A DNA stretch of 64,000 nucleotides from NCBI GenBank assembly GCA_016630905.1, contig WBMQ01000001.1, positions 1,240,001-1,304,000 of the forward strand, read 5' to 3'. Source of the DNA: Capillidium heterosporum (Eukaryota > Entomophthoromycota > Entomophthoromycetes > Entomophthorales > Capillidiaceae). This document shows, piece by piece, positions 12,198-23,895 of this stretch; the stretch's first letter is position 1; the number at the start of each line of letters is the position of its first letter. The notes below the pieces were generated by a model that was not told where the DNA came from, did no database searches, and saw nothing but the letters and a program-made list of their open reading frames with translations. A program made the position numbers and the translations under genes.

Positions 12198-13512
12198 ATG
12201 AACCCAACAAAACCCCAACTTCAAGTTCGGCAACTCCCTCAGCCTACCCAACCCGACATTGGTACCTTACTATTTAAAAAAACACTAATCACAATAAAAG
12301 TACGTAGCGTACAACGGGATACTTTCTATCTCCAAAAAGTCAACCACAAGGTCGAAGAGCTGGTTCGAGTGACTTTAGGCAACCGATTCCCAATCGACTA
12401 CAAGAATGAAGTTAAAGTCATATCAGATACCCTTTACTTGCTCATCAATACTTTGAAAGGTAGTTTGCCTTTCATCATATAAATTTTATATATTTTTGTC
12501 TGCTATCTTTAAACTCAGTACTTTCTGTGTAGGAGATGTCACCTTGGGCCAAGAGTTCTGTAACCTCATGGTAGTAACCTCCAAAAATTTGCCTACCACT
12601 ACAAAAGTAAGGACTACAATCTATATATGCTGAATTTTTGTATAGCAAAAGTTATTTGTAGCTTTCCTGCAAGTAGGTTCTCCCTACCTTTTAGATAGGC
12701 TGATGTTTACTTTGACTAAGAAGTTGAAGGCTATGGAAGGTATATTTTCAATGTATACATAATACTAATCCTTTATTTAACTTAGCTTCCAACCCCAACT
12801 CCAAGTTCCATAATTTACTCTACCTTATGTGGCAGAAAGCTATCGTACCCATGTATTCTAGCGTACCTACTTTGAACTTAACTATATTCTATCTGACCTC
12901 GACCTACTATTTTTTATCTTACCGAGCGCTGCAGCTCAAATACGTAACTTTATTTACTAGTAAAAGTTTATTGCTAATGTATTTTTAGCTCAAAGTCTTG
13001 GACGAAGGGAATACTGGTCCGAAACTGGGATATGAGTTATTGGGTGTACTGATGGCTATTCAACTAATCCTCCAAGGTGGCGCAACTTTGGTTGACTTGG
13101 CGCAATCCATCTCCAACAAATTGAAGGAGCTTAACAAAAACGCGATTGTGACTGAGACTAGGTAATTTACAACCATAAAGTTTACTTAACTTTATATTTT
13201 AAACAAACTATCTAGTGAGAAAATGGAGCCCAATCAAGCTCAAAGTACGACCGATTCAGAATCAGAAGTTGAGTTGGAGGAGATTGGAGATAGTTCAAAT
13301 AACTGTACGTTGTGTTTGGGTAAGAGGATGGACTCTACATCCATTCCTTGTGGCCATCTCTTTTGTTGGAACTGTATTGGGGAATGGTGTCAAACTAAGG
13401 TAGCTAACTAATCAAAGTGAACCTCTTTCTAACAATTGACTTTTAGCTGGAATGCCCACTATGTAGGACTCCAACCGACTTCAATCAGCTCTGGGTCGTC
13501 AATAGGTTTTGA
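12198..13512 (+). CDS. PEX10: Peroxisome biogenesis E3 ligase PEX10
   Basis: Seven exons (12198-12459, 12533-12606, 12646-12739, 12786-12943, 12989-13161, 13216-13399, 13447-13512) give about 336 aa. PEX10 is a peroxisomal membrane RING ligase; with PEX2 and PEX12 it ubiquitinates the receptor PEX5 for recycling. The N-terminal Pex2/10/12 domain shows [12 protein letters not shown] and [11 protein letters not shown], with hydrophobic stretches in the middle. The C-terminal RING (about residues 283-325) has [14 protein letters not shown] and CPLC in C3HC4 order, with the last two cysteines in the final exon. It ends shortly after the RING, as PEX10 does. Its 3' end converges on the PPC decarboxylase gene, 79 bases away. 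Confidence 0.9.
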
Positions 13513-13591
13513 TATATTTTAATACCAATATAAAGTTTGGGCATCAACTTAAATATATGCTTTTTATTTCCTAACCAAATACTTGGAAGTT

Positions 13592-14469
13592 CTAAATCTG
13601 ATAATTTGCAACTATGTCTTTTACAAACTCTACTATAGTTGGGACTTCAGCCATAGCTCCATTTCCTATTTTCATCAGAAACTACATTTCAAGCAGTGGA
13701 AAAATTACCTAGATCCCCACACGCTAAAAGTTTACTGATAGGGTCGATAACTTGGTAGTTTAACTTTGTTCTCACAAACTCTAAATGAGTTGCCGTCAAA
13801 GGGTGTTCCCACATCATGGTGTTCATGGCAGGTGCTATTATCACCTTTTTGGTTTTGGAATTAATATCCCAAGCCCGTAGCACTGATGTCTAAAAGTTGC
13901 AACAAATAGGAATTAAAAAAGCGAGGGGAGTCAGTATTACCAGCAAGTTATCGGATAGACCACTAGCCAACTTGGCCAAGGTGTTGGCGCTGCAAGGTGC
14001 TAGTAATAGGATGTCGGCCCACTTGCGTAGCTTTTTAAATAGATTGAGCAGTTGGGAGTGGCGATGTAAGTTTACCTCGATGTGTAAAACTGGGTCTCCT
14101 ATCTGATTCCAACTCTACCGTTTTAAAAATTGTATATTTTAGAAAATGGAATAAAAGTATAGAATTTCAGCTAAAATAATATATAAGCTTACAGACCATT
14201 CGGAACTATCATCCAAAACTTCAAACTTTGTGCCACCTGCTTCTACAAACTTTTGGTTTTGCATGCCACAGTTGGTTACTTCCAGGAAGTGTTTGCTGGC
14301 TTCGGTAACTACTACCTTTATATCAACCCCCTACATAACATGTAAGCCTACTTGTTAGTTTATAGATGCATGTGCTATAATATACCTCGATGTAGTTAAG
14401 TTGAGCTAGGAGGTATTGTAATTTTATACAGGCTACCGAACCAGAGGTTGCAACTATTATATTGACCAT
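13592..14469 (-). CDS. PPCDC: Phosphopantothenoylcysteine decarboxylase (HAL3/PPCDC family)
   Basis: Five exons (14469-14386, 14330-14193, 14102-13941, 13889-13709, 13665-13592) give about 212 aa, the size of human PPCDC. This flavoprotein decarboxylates 4'-phosphopantothenoylcysteine in coenzyme A synthesis. Motifs: VATSGSVACIK (FMN-binding start), IGDPVLHIEV with the catalytic His, ADILLLAPCSANTLAK, APAMNTMMWEHP and ACGDLGNGAMAE with the redox Cys. All catalytic residues are present, so this should be a stand-alone active enzyme, not one of the split Hal3/Cab3 subunits of budding yeast. The acceptor of exon 3 is chosen at ATCAG because it yields IGDPVLH in frame. Confidence 0.9.
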
Positions 14470-15176
14470 ACTGGATTTTTACACTTTTATTGTTCGTAAA
14501 CTAAAGAAAGTTGAACACAATTGAAAATGCAATATAAGTACAAGAACGAAGTCTATTGGAAAGGAACTCAACCAATTAGTCGAGATTAAAGTGATGATGT
14601 ACGACACTTTATTTCTAATGACTTGAATTTACTCTTCAACAAGTTTGGCTTCTATATAATTCAAGATAGATAGCCAACATCTGTAGATTGTAGGCATAGA
14701 TAGCTGATCTTCGAAATTTCTTTGATTTCGCTACAACGATCCTTATGAACATTAGTTTCAACTCAAATGAGTGCAAGTTTAGACCTAATTATGGTCAGCA
14801 ACTTCTCAAAGCATTCTAAAGATAACGCTCATTTGATTGATGACAAAGCCCAACGCTTTGATCCAAGTTCTTTTCTTGATACTACTGTCTACTTAACGAC
14901 CTTGATGGAGATGGACCATAAGATAAAGCTCTACTTGACACTTTTCAACCCATATATTTGAAACTTCTTCCCAATGGCTACCGATATATAGGAAAGTTTA
15001 TTGGTAGCATTGAATAAAGCATTTAAGTTGTCAACACTTGACTATATTTTGTAAAATTTATATACAAAATAGTAAATGTAATTGTATATTTAAAAATGAA
15101 CAATATATAGGAACATTTAAATCACCCATATAACTTTGATTTACTGCTTACGACTAAAGCTTATATATAGGCAATC
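14470..15176. other. Intergenic, AT-rich
   Basis: Contains a 64-codon open frame (14767-14961, +) with no recognisable motif, which I do not call. The rest looks non-coding. Confidence 0.5.
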
Positions 15177-15444
15177 TTAAATCTTCTTTTCGGTAGATCT
15201 ATACTCAAAGTCCTGGTACTCACATATCAAGTACCTAAACATGTACAACTCCTAAATAAAGACTATATTAATGTCTTGTAAAAATAGAGATTATAAAAGG
15301 CACCTGGTAACCAACCCAAACAGATCAATCCCAAGTTGATGACAAAGTCAGCACTAAACCACACTTGACAAAAGCACCAACTGGTAGTAAGAAGAGGGAT
15401 ACGATTGCTAAAAATGCGTCGTGATCAGATAGTGACATTGTCAT
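15177..15444 (-). pseudogene. Decayed PMP3-like plasma-membrane proteolipid
   Basis: Pmp3/UPF0057 proteins are 50-60 aa membrane proteolipids with two helices. Here the first helix reads AIVSLFLLPVGAFVKCG from an ATG at 15444. The second, ADFVINLGLICLGWLPG, is one base out of frame with it. After a possible intron (CCAG/GTGCC to TTTAG) the C-terminus continues as VVHV, then YLICEYQDFEYRST, but a single extra base (TAGG) breaks the frame again just before YLI. One base lost and one gained inside such a small conserved gene suggest a pseudogene; sequencing error cannot be excluded. An alternative short reading continues past LPG without splicing and ends in YKTLI. Confidence 0.6.
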
Positions 15445-16182
15445 TGTAGTTTTCTATATTTAATAGTTTGTGAAGGAGATGATGTTGGAAGTCCTATTTC
15501 GGTTTGGACTGTAAAAATATTTAAATGGGCGCGTTTAAGTTGAAAGATTTTGGAAGTTTAGATACTACCTTTGGGTTTTATATAGTATGATTTCCTCACT
15601 TTCGTTCAGAGAAAGTGTATTGTATAGTAGGATTAAAAGTAAAACTTCCCTTCCATTACACAGGCAGCTGAATTTATGAAGTCATCTTGGATATTCTAAA
15701 AGTACTGAACTGCTACAGCTACTAGAAATTTCTTTAAGGGATGTGGCCTAACTCCATTGCTGTTTGAAGCTCCTGCAAGAGATTGAGGTTGACATACTAC
15801 TTGTGGTAGGTCTACCAAATGGTTGAAAAGTGAAGTCGCTTAGATATATTTAATCGAAAAGTCAAAGTGAGTATCTGAGGACTGGCTATTCCTTGTACTT
15901 TATAAGTACTACCTTCAAACGGTAGAGCTTAACTGTAATCTTTGCTTAAAATATCTGCTACCTACATCCAGTGTGCTAAAATGTATCCTTTCCATTAGCT
16001 ATGCATATTTAAATAAATTGTTTAACCAGCCACAATTCACTATAATTGTCTATATTGAAATTTTTAGTATACTATACATGCATTGAATCCCTTTGAATAA
16101 ACACTGGGTATGTAAAAGTTAGAACTAGCAAAGTAGCTTATATGTGTAAAGAAGATATACATTCATTTATTAATTCCAAAGT
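15445..16182. other. Intergenic, AT-rich
   Basis: No supported gene. It would contain the former PMP3-like promoter and the 3' region of the CFA synthase gene. Confidence 0.5.
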
Positions 16183-17759
16183 TCAAAGTGGTACATCAAA
16201 TCCAATAGCCGTATTGTTGGGTCTAGTTAAAGTAACTATTATATCGCCAGTACACCTCGTAGCAAAGGCTGCCTCACAATAACTAAAGTAGTACAACCAA
16301 GTCCTCTTGAACATTGCATTATATTTCTTGGGATCATGACGTTCAATATCTACAAAATTTTTATCAAACTGTTCCCGCCACAATCGCAAAGCTTTAACAT
16401 AGTGTGGTCCAATATCAATAAGTTCATTGATCGTCAACAACCCTTTAGAACCTAAGGTGACGGCGTTGGTAATAGCAGTAATGGAAGGAGTATGCCCACC
16501 TGGAAAGATGTATTTTTGGATGAAATCGACGTTCTTGCAGTAATTATCGTATCTACTTTCATTCAAAGTGATGACTTGGAACACCATCATTCCACCTTCT
16601 TTCTTGAGAACTTGATTGCAGATTTCAAAGTAAGTGGTTAGGTATTCTTTACCAACTGCCTCTAACATCTCGATGGAGATAATTTTATCGAATTGGAATT
16701 GTAAAGAAGGAATGTCACGGTAGTCCATGAGAAGAACTTGGATTTGGTTGGCATAACCGGCTTCTGAGATCTTGCGTTCAGCCAGTTCTTTCTGTTCAGA
16801 ACTTAGGGTTAAAGTGGTTACCCTACATCCGGTTAACTTGACAGCCTAAGTGAGAATTATGTTATTACTATATGTATATTTATAGTGCATACCTCGATCG
16901 ATAAGGAACCCCAGCCTGACCCAATCTCCAGTAGATGATCATCTTTACAAAGTTGGGCCTTGTCGATGATGTAGTGTAGCTTTCGCATCTGAGCCTCGTA
17001 TAATTCTTGCTCGTTCTCTTCATCCGACTTTACCTCTTTATCCTTATTCTCCTTCGACTCCAATTTGCTCCATATGGGGCAAGAGTACGTCAAGCTGTGA
17101 TCCAAAAAGTGCTGGAACATATCGTTGCCTAAATCATAATGGGCCGAAATGTTGTGAATCGTATTATGGATGGTGTTGACAAACTTGGTATTGAGCATGG
17201 CGTTCAAATTTTTGAAAAAGTAGGAGATACCTAGTGATTTCTCTTGGATCTTTTTGCGGCTGGCTAGCAGTAGCTGGGTAAAATGAGCAGTAAGCTTTAT
17301 GTGTAAAGAAAATCAACTTACCATAAGAAATCCGGTGATATCTTCTAGTTCTACCTCCCCGTGCATGTAGGATTCAGCTAAGCCCTGTTGAAAGATTGTG
17401 AGTTATTGGGTGCCATTATATAAGGAAACTTACCAAATCCATATACAGGGCAACTCGGATCCAAAACTTGGGATTCAACACCTTCATAGTAGCACAAGGT
17501 TTGCTACCATACTCACCAAACCTATGGACATCCTCCCCTTCAATCATTATGATCTCACCAATGTGGACGTTGGTCAGCATATTGAAAATCTGGCTCTTTA
17601 CTGTTGATGGTAAGATTAGTGGTCCATATAATGACACATCTGTACATTACCTATATCTACAATTGGTGTCCAAGCCAAGTTCAGCAGTGAGTCGGTAAAG
17701 GTATTTGATACATACTCCATACCTCTTAGGATCAGTGAGTTTTCCGATTGCTCGTCCAT
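16183..17759 (-). CDS. Cyclopropane-fatty-acyl-phospholipid synthase family methyltransferase
   Basis: Five exons (17759-17651, 17600-17434, 17384-17322, 17273-16893, 16845-16183) give about 460 aa. The family uses S-adenosylmethionine to methylenate or methylate double bonds of acyl chains in phospholipids. Visible: an N-terminal acyl-carrier-like region (VHIGEIIMIEGED), ISAHYDLGNDMFQHFLD and YSCPIW, SAM motif LEIGSGWGSLSIE near residue 227, ISIEMLEAVG, IFPGGHTPS, the conserved His in IGPHYVKALRLWREQF, and WLYYFSYCEAAF near the end. An acidic insert (EKENKDK...DEENE) sits before the SAM motif. Related genes occur in bacteria and many fungi but not in budding yeast; whether the product is cyclopropane or branched lipid cannot be told from sequence. 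Confidence 0.88.
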
Positions 17760-19775
17760 GCTCGATGTAAATCGTTTTCAAATAGTGATGTTTGCTATTG
17801 CTAAGATAAAAGTTTTGCTTACGTAGGTGCTATTTGTTTATATACACGTCTATGTATAAGGATAAAAAGGATAGGTGTAATGGTAAGTAACCTTCTTCAA
17901 GTGTGATCTAGGATCGATGCATCCTTAGGTACTAGACCCTTTTTAACCCTAGAGTAATTTGTACAACTTTAGTATCATTTAGGAAAAGTGTTGCTTATCA
18001 ACTACCAGAATTTTGATAGTGGTTACATAATTTTGACTGATCATAGTAAATTTGTTACCTACTGTTTAGCTTAATCTATAGCATCATCATATACATATCT
18101 AAACTTAAAGATGTAGTAACTTTGGTCGTATTAAAATATCCCTGCCTATAGCATTGCAGTTAGTCCTATATAACCATAACTTAGTTCTTGGATCTCATGA
18201 GAATAGATTATGATCTGGTATAGAATTATTTCAGGGATTGCAGCTGCTATTACGAACGTGAGTTATGGATTGGATAAGAACTTTTCCTTTCTTTGCCCCT
18301 TTTCCAACATTTCCATCGATATGTAGTGCTTATCTTTGATTGAATTTAGATTTACTATTCCCATTTTCAAACCTGGCTTCAAAGTAGCAGTTTTCAATTT
18401 ACGTGCATATCTCATGTTTTGTAGTTGCCTGGCAATGTCCTCAGGCTGTTATTTTTTTAGCCTACAGCAGATATCTTTTTGATTTCAAATCCATACAATC
18501 CTTACCTAGGATTGTAGTTGCACTATTACCTACCGTCCAGATTACGTTAATGTACAATAGAAGACTCCAATTGTGTCTAGAAACGATAACGATTTACTTG
18601 GAGACTATACATCCAAACTCCATCATCACTAGAAACTTAGATTCTCCATATTACTTATAAAATAGCTTGTCAACTTACAGTCAAATGTTGAAATCTTTCA
18701 CTCCAACTAAAAAATAAATATGCAGCTCATTGCAACAAGCATCTATCCATTAAAACCATTTATTAAACGTCTATCGATTCTTACAGAACTAAAATGTTAG
18801 AGTTAGAAGAGAGTTAAAGGTTTTTGGAACGCACTTTATACTTATCTAACAAACTAAAGGTGCTTGTTCAGTTCTTAACAATTTGGTCTCCTTGTGTATG
18901 ATGAAGGTTATAAAAAATATGGATATCAAGGCTATATAGTATAAGATTTGAAGGTGCTCCTACATTACTTGAAAAAGAAGCTTCCAATTCAGCTTTATAA
19001 ACGTTGCTCAATTTAGGAAATGTAGAGATTTACATCTAGCAGGCTGTATTTCACAGTTTCATTAAAGGAGAGTCATGAGCTTTATCTCAAAATCCAAGAT
19101 GAAAACAGACTTGGGTCGTGAATTTACATTGCCAGTCATATAGCACCTTTCCGGTGTTAGAATGTAGGAACTTAAGTCAATTGTACGAATAAAAGTTAAT
19201 TGATTGAGCAACAGTTTGAATATCTCCTTGAATGTATACAGGAAGTAAAGCTGAAAATACAACTATGGCGTTATAAACTGATTCTTCGAATGCTCTTTGT
19301 AATATACACGTACATTACGTCTAAGTTAGAAACTATGTAATTTAGTTTAGGGATATGTAAACAAGACTACTATTTAATCTAATTGCAGTGAAGTTTCATC
19401 AGCTAGATTAGACTTGCTTAAGAAAGCTGTATGCCATATCTACTAAAGCTTGCTAAATATCAATACATAATAATTCGATCCAATGTCTATTTGAGTTTCG
19501 TTGTTAAATATCTCGGTGGTACTATACTTTGATGAGCTAATCCAATATGTTGAAAAGTTGAATTGATTTATAGCTTTATAACGCAGGGGTGCTCAATTCA
19601 ACTGGTAAAAATATTAACCAATTATTAATGCTCCAAGTGATCTATTTTGGTAAACTTTTACTAGTCACCGGCAAGACAAAGTCTAAAATATTTTTCTAAA
19701 TGTTATGCTAACTTGAATCAAACCTACAAGCCCAAATCCAACAAAGAAAACTCTGTTTCTCAGAACGAGTCCACC
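17760..19775. other. Two-kilobase intergenic region
   Basis: Only short open frames (for example 18403-18660 + and 19062-19262 -) without codon context, motifs or splice partners. I see no gene, tRNA or repeat here. The promoter of the divergent gene pair must lie inside. Confidence 0.5.
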
Positions 19776-21692
19776 ATGAGCTCAAATTTAAAGCGCAAGG
19801 CCAACAGCTCATTATCAATCCCAACTCCAACTTCATCTTCAAGATCCGATGTACCAAACCTACTTTCAAAATTGCAGGGAAAGGTCGACTATTCAACATT
19901 CCAACTATGGCTCCAAAACTTCTATTCCCAACCTAGCTTCTGTTCCAACTCCAAGTATACTCCACCTTTAGCTTTCAGTTTAGAAAAGTTTAATGTCGTG
20001 AAAGATACCAACACCTTAAAATTACTTTTACTAAGTTGGCATAGCAAATGTTACGTCCAAAGTATCAACAATCAACTTCTACTTAATGAAGGTGACCATA
20101 AACTTAACCAGCTGAAGGAAAAAGTTGCCAGGTTGAAAGAATTACGAACTCAAAAATTGAACTTAGTAGATAAACATAAAACCAACATCAAAGTTTTGAA
20201 GAGTAAAGTCGACGATTGGAGGTGCAAAGTTGATGGTTTGAATACCAAGGTCATTAACAGTAAAGTACAGCTTTCGGCATTACGAAGTATCTTGATCAAG
20301 TTAGATGGGCTAGTCGAAGTAAAAACGTTAAGCGGGGTACTAAACTTTTATGCTGTATTCAACAAGTTGAACTTTCAAAATTACTTTGACTGCAAGTTAA
20401 TAAAATTTAAACTTAACGTAAAGTCAATACAGAGTGGCACCCCATTCAAATGTAGGAAAGAGGTAGAACTAGATGAAGTAGATAGCATCGACTATATAAA
20501 GTTATTCAAGGTAATTATTTTTATTGTATGTTATTAATTTCTTTTATACAGATGATACAAAGTCAGCTTCTTGTCAAGAAGGTGGAATTGAAACGTATAA
20601 CCAACACCAACTTAAATTTAAAGCAACAGCTTACCAACAGACTTCAACTGGTCACTAATAAATTTGGTCTTAGTCCAAATGAAAGGTAAATTTATTATTA
20701 GCTTACTATATTAAATATTTTTAGAGACAAGCTGCACATCGTTTTGAATGCCCAATCTCACCAACATCTTCCCAACGGTTTGAAGGATGGTAATGAGGAG
20801 ATACTTATTCCTTTAGATCTAAGTAAATTGGATTATAAATTGGAAAGTGTTCATAAGCTTAAAGCAAGATGCAGCCAACATGAATCGGACGTAGTAAGCT
20901 CAATCATTCTGTTATACGTACTAATTTAAAAAAATTGTTTTTTACTACCATCGTGTTTAGGAAGGTAAACTAACAACTTTAAAGATCCAACTTGATACCA
21001 TACGAAAATCCACCCACCTCTTGACGACTAGCATAATTGCATTCAAACGTACCGTTCACCAGTATCACCAAAAATTAAAATCTGAGATCTCCACCTGCTA
21101 CCAACTTCACTGCCAGTTCGTAGATAAAAGTCTCACCCCCATACTTTCCATACAAACCTTTTGTCCATCACCTCCCATCCTTAACTTGAAATTGCAACTT
21201 GAGGATCAATTATCGATATTAGAGAACCTGAAGACTAACTTCTACTTTAAAACTGTAACTTTGACTTCCACATTAAACCTTTCGACGACGGTAGATAAGT
21301 TAAATAGTAAAGTCCAGACCAAGTTCAACAAAATCTTCAACAACCACACTAAGAGTACCGATAGATTAAGTTTAAAGAGTTTAGAGGATGGTGAAGTCGA
21401 TTTTGATACCTCGATATCGTCGATATCTTCGATACATTTCGACGATTCGCATACCAATAAGGTGGGAATCCAAAGCAACAACTCTGTACCACTAACTGAT
21501 CTTATCTCCACTTGTAAAGATCTGCAAGTAAAGACAAGTAGCTTGGTGGAATTCGGTATAGACGCTAGGTTAGACTTCAATAGAAAGCTACAAAGTCTGG
21601 AGGAGCGGCTGTTTAAAGCTAGTGAATTGCAGAAAATGTTAGTGAATCTACAGTTGGAGGCTGGGGAGATGGAGCGATGGGTCGATGTTTAG
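19776..21692 (+). CDS. Coiled-coil protein, unassigned (possible augmin HAUS5-like)
   Basis: Four exons (19776-20510, 20552-20685, 20725-20893, 20961-21692) give about 589 aa. The open frame extends upstream to 19713 without an ATG; the ATG at 19776 sits in CCACCATGA. After a Ser/Thr-rich basic head (KRKANSSLSIPTPTSSSRS) comes a small globular stretch (DYSTFQLWLQNFYS), then long heptad-rich helices rich in Lys, Leu and Asn through most of the protein. An acidic Ser patch follows near 21400 (DGEVDFDTSISSISSIHFDDS). I do not recognise it securely. The pattern LLLLSWHSKCYVQSINNQLL just before the first coiled coil recalls the N-terminus of augmin subunit HAUS5 (helix, HxS, VxxIxxNL). That is a weak resemblance only. 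The exon structure and steady frame support a real gene. Confidence 0.7.
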
Positions 21693-22597
21693 TTCAATTT
21701 ATTGGATAGGTGGCTTTCTTCTGCATCCACTTTATCTTAGAATGACAATTTCGACAACAATAAATCAATGTACAATATAAACCTTTTTACATTTATTTTC
21801 AAGGTAGCTTTACTGGCTGACAAGCATGAGCAAGGTGATGGATGGTGCCTCCTAATACAATCACAGCTATCTAACCTTCATACCTACCTACGCTACTCAT
21901 CCATTTAACTAAGCTCTTTATAAGACTACGTGACGTAGCCATCCCAAGCTACTTCAACTTACGAAATTGTTTACAACCAAGACTACCTAATTGCTCTCGG
22001 TATATCGGAGTCTTGAATTTTAATTTTGTAACCGACTTTGTAGAACCGAGGCATCTACTGAGCTTTAGCTGTAGTAAATCTACTATACTATTATCATTAA
22101 TCTTATGTCGGTGAACTAGCTGCCAATTTTCTTAGACTTGGATACTATGGTTGGCTCTAAGCTTGTCGAAATATATAGCTTAAGCTTATGAGTAGCAATA
22201 CTTATCAAATTAAATGCATTCTATAAGTAGCTACTACAGTCTGTTATACTAGGTTTTTAGATGAACCTTCCTCTATATCAATTTCTTTTATAGAATAAGT
22301 TTATCATATAGTAACCAAATAGATTGTAAATTAGTAATGGATTACAATCATATTTATCCATTAAAAGTACGTATGCCTCCCTCATCTAACTCGGAATAAA
22401 GTAATTCTTTACCCAAAATGCAGTTTACAGTTATCTGCAACTAACCTGATATCGCTAATCGATTTTCTTTATTGTACCAAACTTATTGGTTTTGAATTTG
22501 CCGAAAGTGAATTTTGCATACAGAGCTAAGTTGTCCATTTCTAAACTTTACAGCTATATCTAACAAAGTGAACGAAAGGAAACCAACCTTTTTAACC
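21693..22597. other. Intergenic
   Basis: AT-rich, no supported gene. An ATG-less open frame upstream of 22598 reaches back to 22514. Confidence 0.5.
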
Positions 22598-22864
22598 ATG
22601 TACGGTTTACCCGGTAGTAAGGATCATTATAGCCATTTTGAACATGAAAAAGGTGTCATAAGCATTAGGATCCCTGGAAACCAAAGTCAACTAACAGTAT
22701 GTACTAAAAGTGGCCAAGTAGTTTCGGAAACGGTATCCCAAGCCAAAGGAAAAGGAAAAGGTAATTTTTATGGCGGTATATCAGCCCCAAACGATCAAAA
22801 CTCAAGTAAAAGTAGAAACGACGAATTAAGAGGTCACCACCAAAACTTACTAGCTAGGGATTAG
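22598..22864 (+). CDS. Hypothetical small ORF, possibly the first exon of the next gene
   Basis: 88 codons from the ATG at 22598 (ACCATGT). It starts MYGLPGSKDHYSHFEHEK and carries a GKGKGK run. No family is recognised. The frame could be joined to the ORF at 22896: a donor GTAATT after GGAAAAG, with an acceptor at CCCAAG just before ATG 22896, keeps phase and removes about 120 nt. Without transcript data I cannot decide between two genes and one. Confidence 0.35.
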   Translation: MYGLPGSKDHYSHFEHEKGVISIRIPGNQSQLTVCTKSGQVVSETVSQAKGKGKGNFYGGISAPNDQNSSKSRNDELRGHHQNLLARD

Positions 22865-22895
22865 CCAGCAAATCGATCCTACCCAAGCCAACCCA

Positions 22896-23483
22896 ATGGC
22901 TACTGAGAATGAAGCTTTCACCATCTACTCCAAAGACGTACCCATTAAAATTAACCTTCCTACCTCCTACTTCAACCAAGCTAAGCAAGTCACTTTCAGC
23001 CCAACTCCTCCAACCGTCAAGTATTTTGACTTTACCGAACTACATGGAGCTGTCAAACCTCAAGAAACTTCAGCCGAAAGCCACTTTCAAACCAAACTGC
23101 AGATCAACAATCGGTATCCATCGATCAAAGTAAATTTCAACCCCAATACATCTAGAACTATTCCCAATAAAGCTATAACAACCGATGCTATTGATGAATC
23201 TGAAACGGTTCCCTGTCCTGAACGTTTACTACCGACTATACCTGAAAGTTGGGAAGATCCTATCTATTCAATTGTCTTTCCGAGGCTATTTTATAATTCG
23301 GGTAGGACGTTCGCCTCCTATGATTCAGACTTCGAACCGAAACGGGATCCTAGCGTGATAATGGTACGACTACCCCCTCCCTTGGGATATATTAGGAAGA
23401 ATCCGAAGATGAACGGTAGGCGCAAACATAAGGGTCCGCATAATAAGAGCAACGAGTCGATAAAGTTTCAATTGAAGTGGTAG
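22896..23483 (+). CDS. Hypothetical protein
   Basis: 195 codons without interruption, starting MATENEAFTIYSKDVPIK. It is rich in Pro, Asn and Lys, has no membrane segment, and shows two tidy blocks: PTIPESWEDPIYSIVFPRLF and SDFEPKRDPSVIMVRLPPP. A basic tail (GRRKHKGPHNKS) ends the protein. The codon use and C-rich wobble positions resemble neighbouring real genes. I do not recognise the family. It may share a transcript with the ORF at 22598. Confidence 0.5.
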   Translation: MATENEAFTIYSKDVPIKINLPTSYFNQAKQVTFSPTPPTVKYFDFTELHGAVKPQETSAESHFQTKLQINNRYPSIKVNFNPNTSRTIPNKAITTDAIDESETVPCPERLLPTIPESWEDPIYSIVFPRLFYNSGRTFASYDSDFEPKRDPSVIMVRLPPPLGYIRKNPKMNGRRKHKGPHNKSNESIKFQLKW

Positions 23484-23895
23484 GTGATTTTTTCAGCTAG
23501 CTTAATGCTGATAGTAGCACTTTAAAGTTTTTGAAACGCTTTCCTTTGAGTGTGAAGTGAAGTTATTTTTCTTCCTTAATAATTATAATGAATTTTTACT
23601 TTTGTATACTATGTTTAAAAAATTATTTATATTTTAAAACCTGTTTTTTTGATCAGTTAGAACTTCACTTGTTTAACAATGTAGGTGAAAGATTAGTTTT
23701 ACATATTTAGGCCACCCTACCTATCCAAAGTTTGCTGCTATACTTGTCAATTACTTTTCAATTTCAAAAAATAAACTGTATATCTATTTAAAGTTATATA
23801 ATGATATTTAATTAAGGCTTCGATATAGAAAGCCAACTTATAAAGTTAAATTGAGGTGAAATGAGAAAACTATAATTTACAAGCTTATAATTGGG
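23484..23895. other. Intergenic, convergent
   Basis: Very AT-rich 3' regions of the flanking convergent genes; nothing else seen. Confidence 0.6.

Noticed and set aside
14767-14961. 64-aa ORF on the + strand
   Set aside because: No motif, no splice partner, isolated in AT-rich intergenic DNA.
18403-18660. 85-aa hydrophobic ORF in the 2-kb gap
   Set aside because: Composition fits chance translation of AT-rich DNA; no recognisable domain or neighbouring exon.
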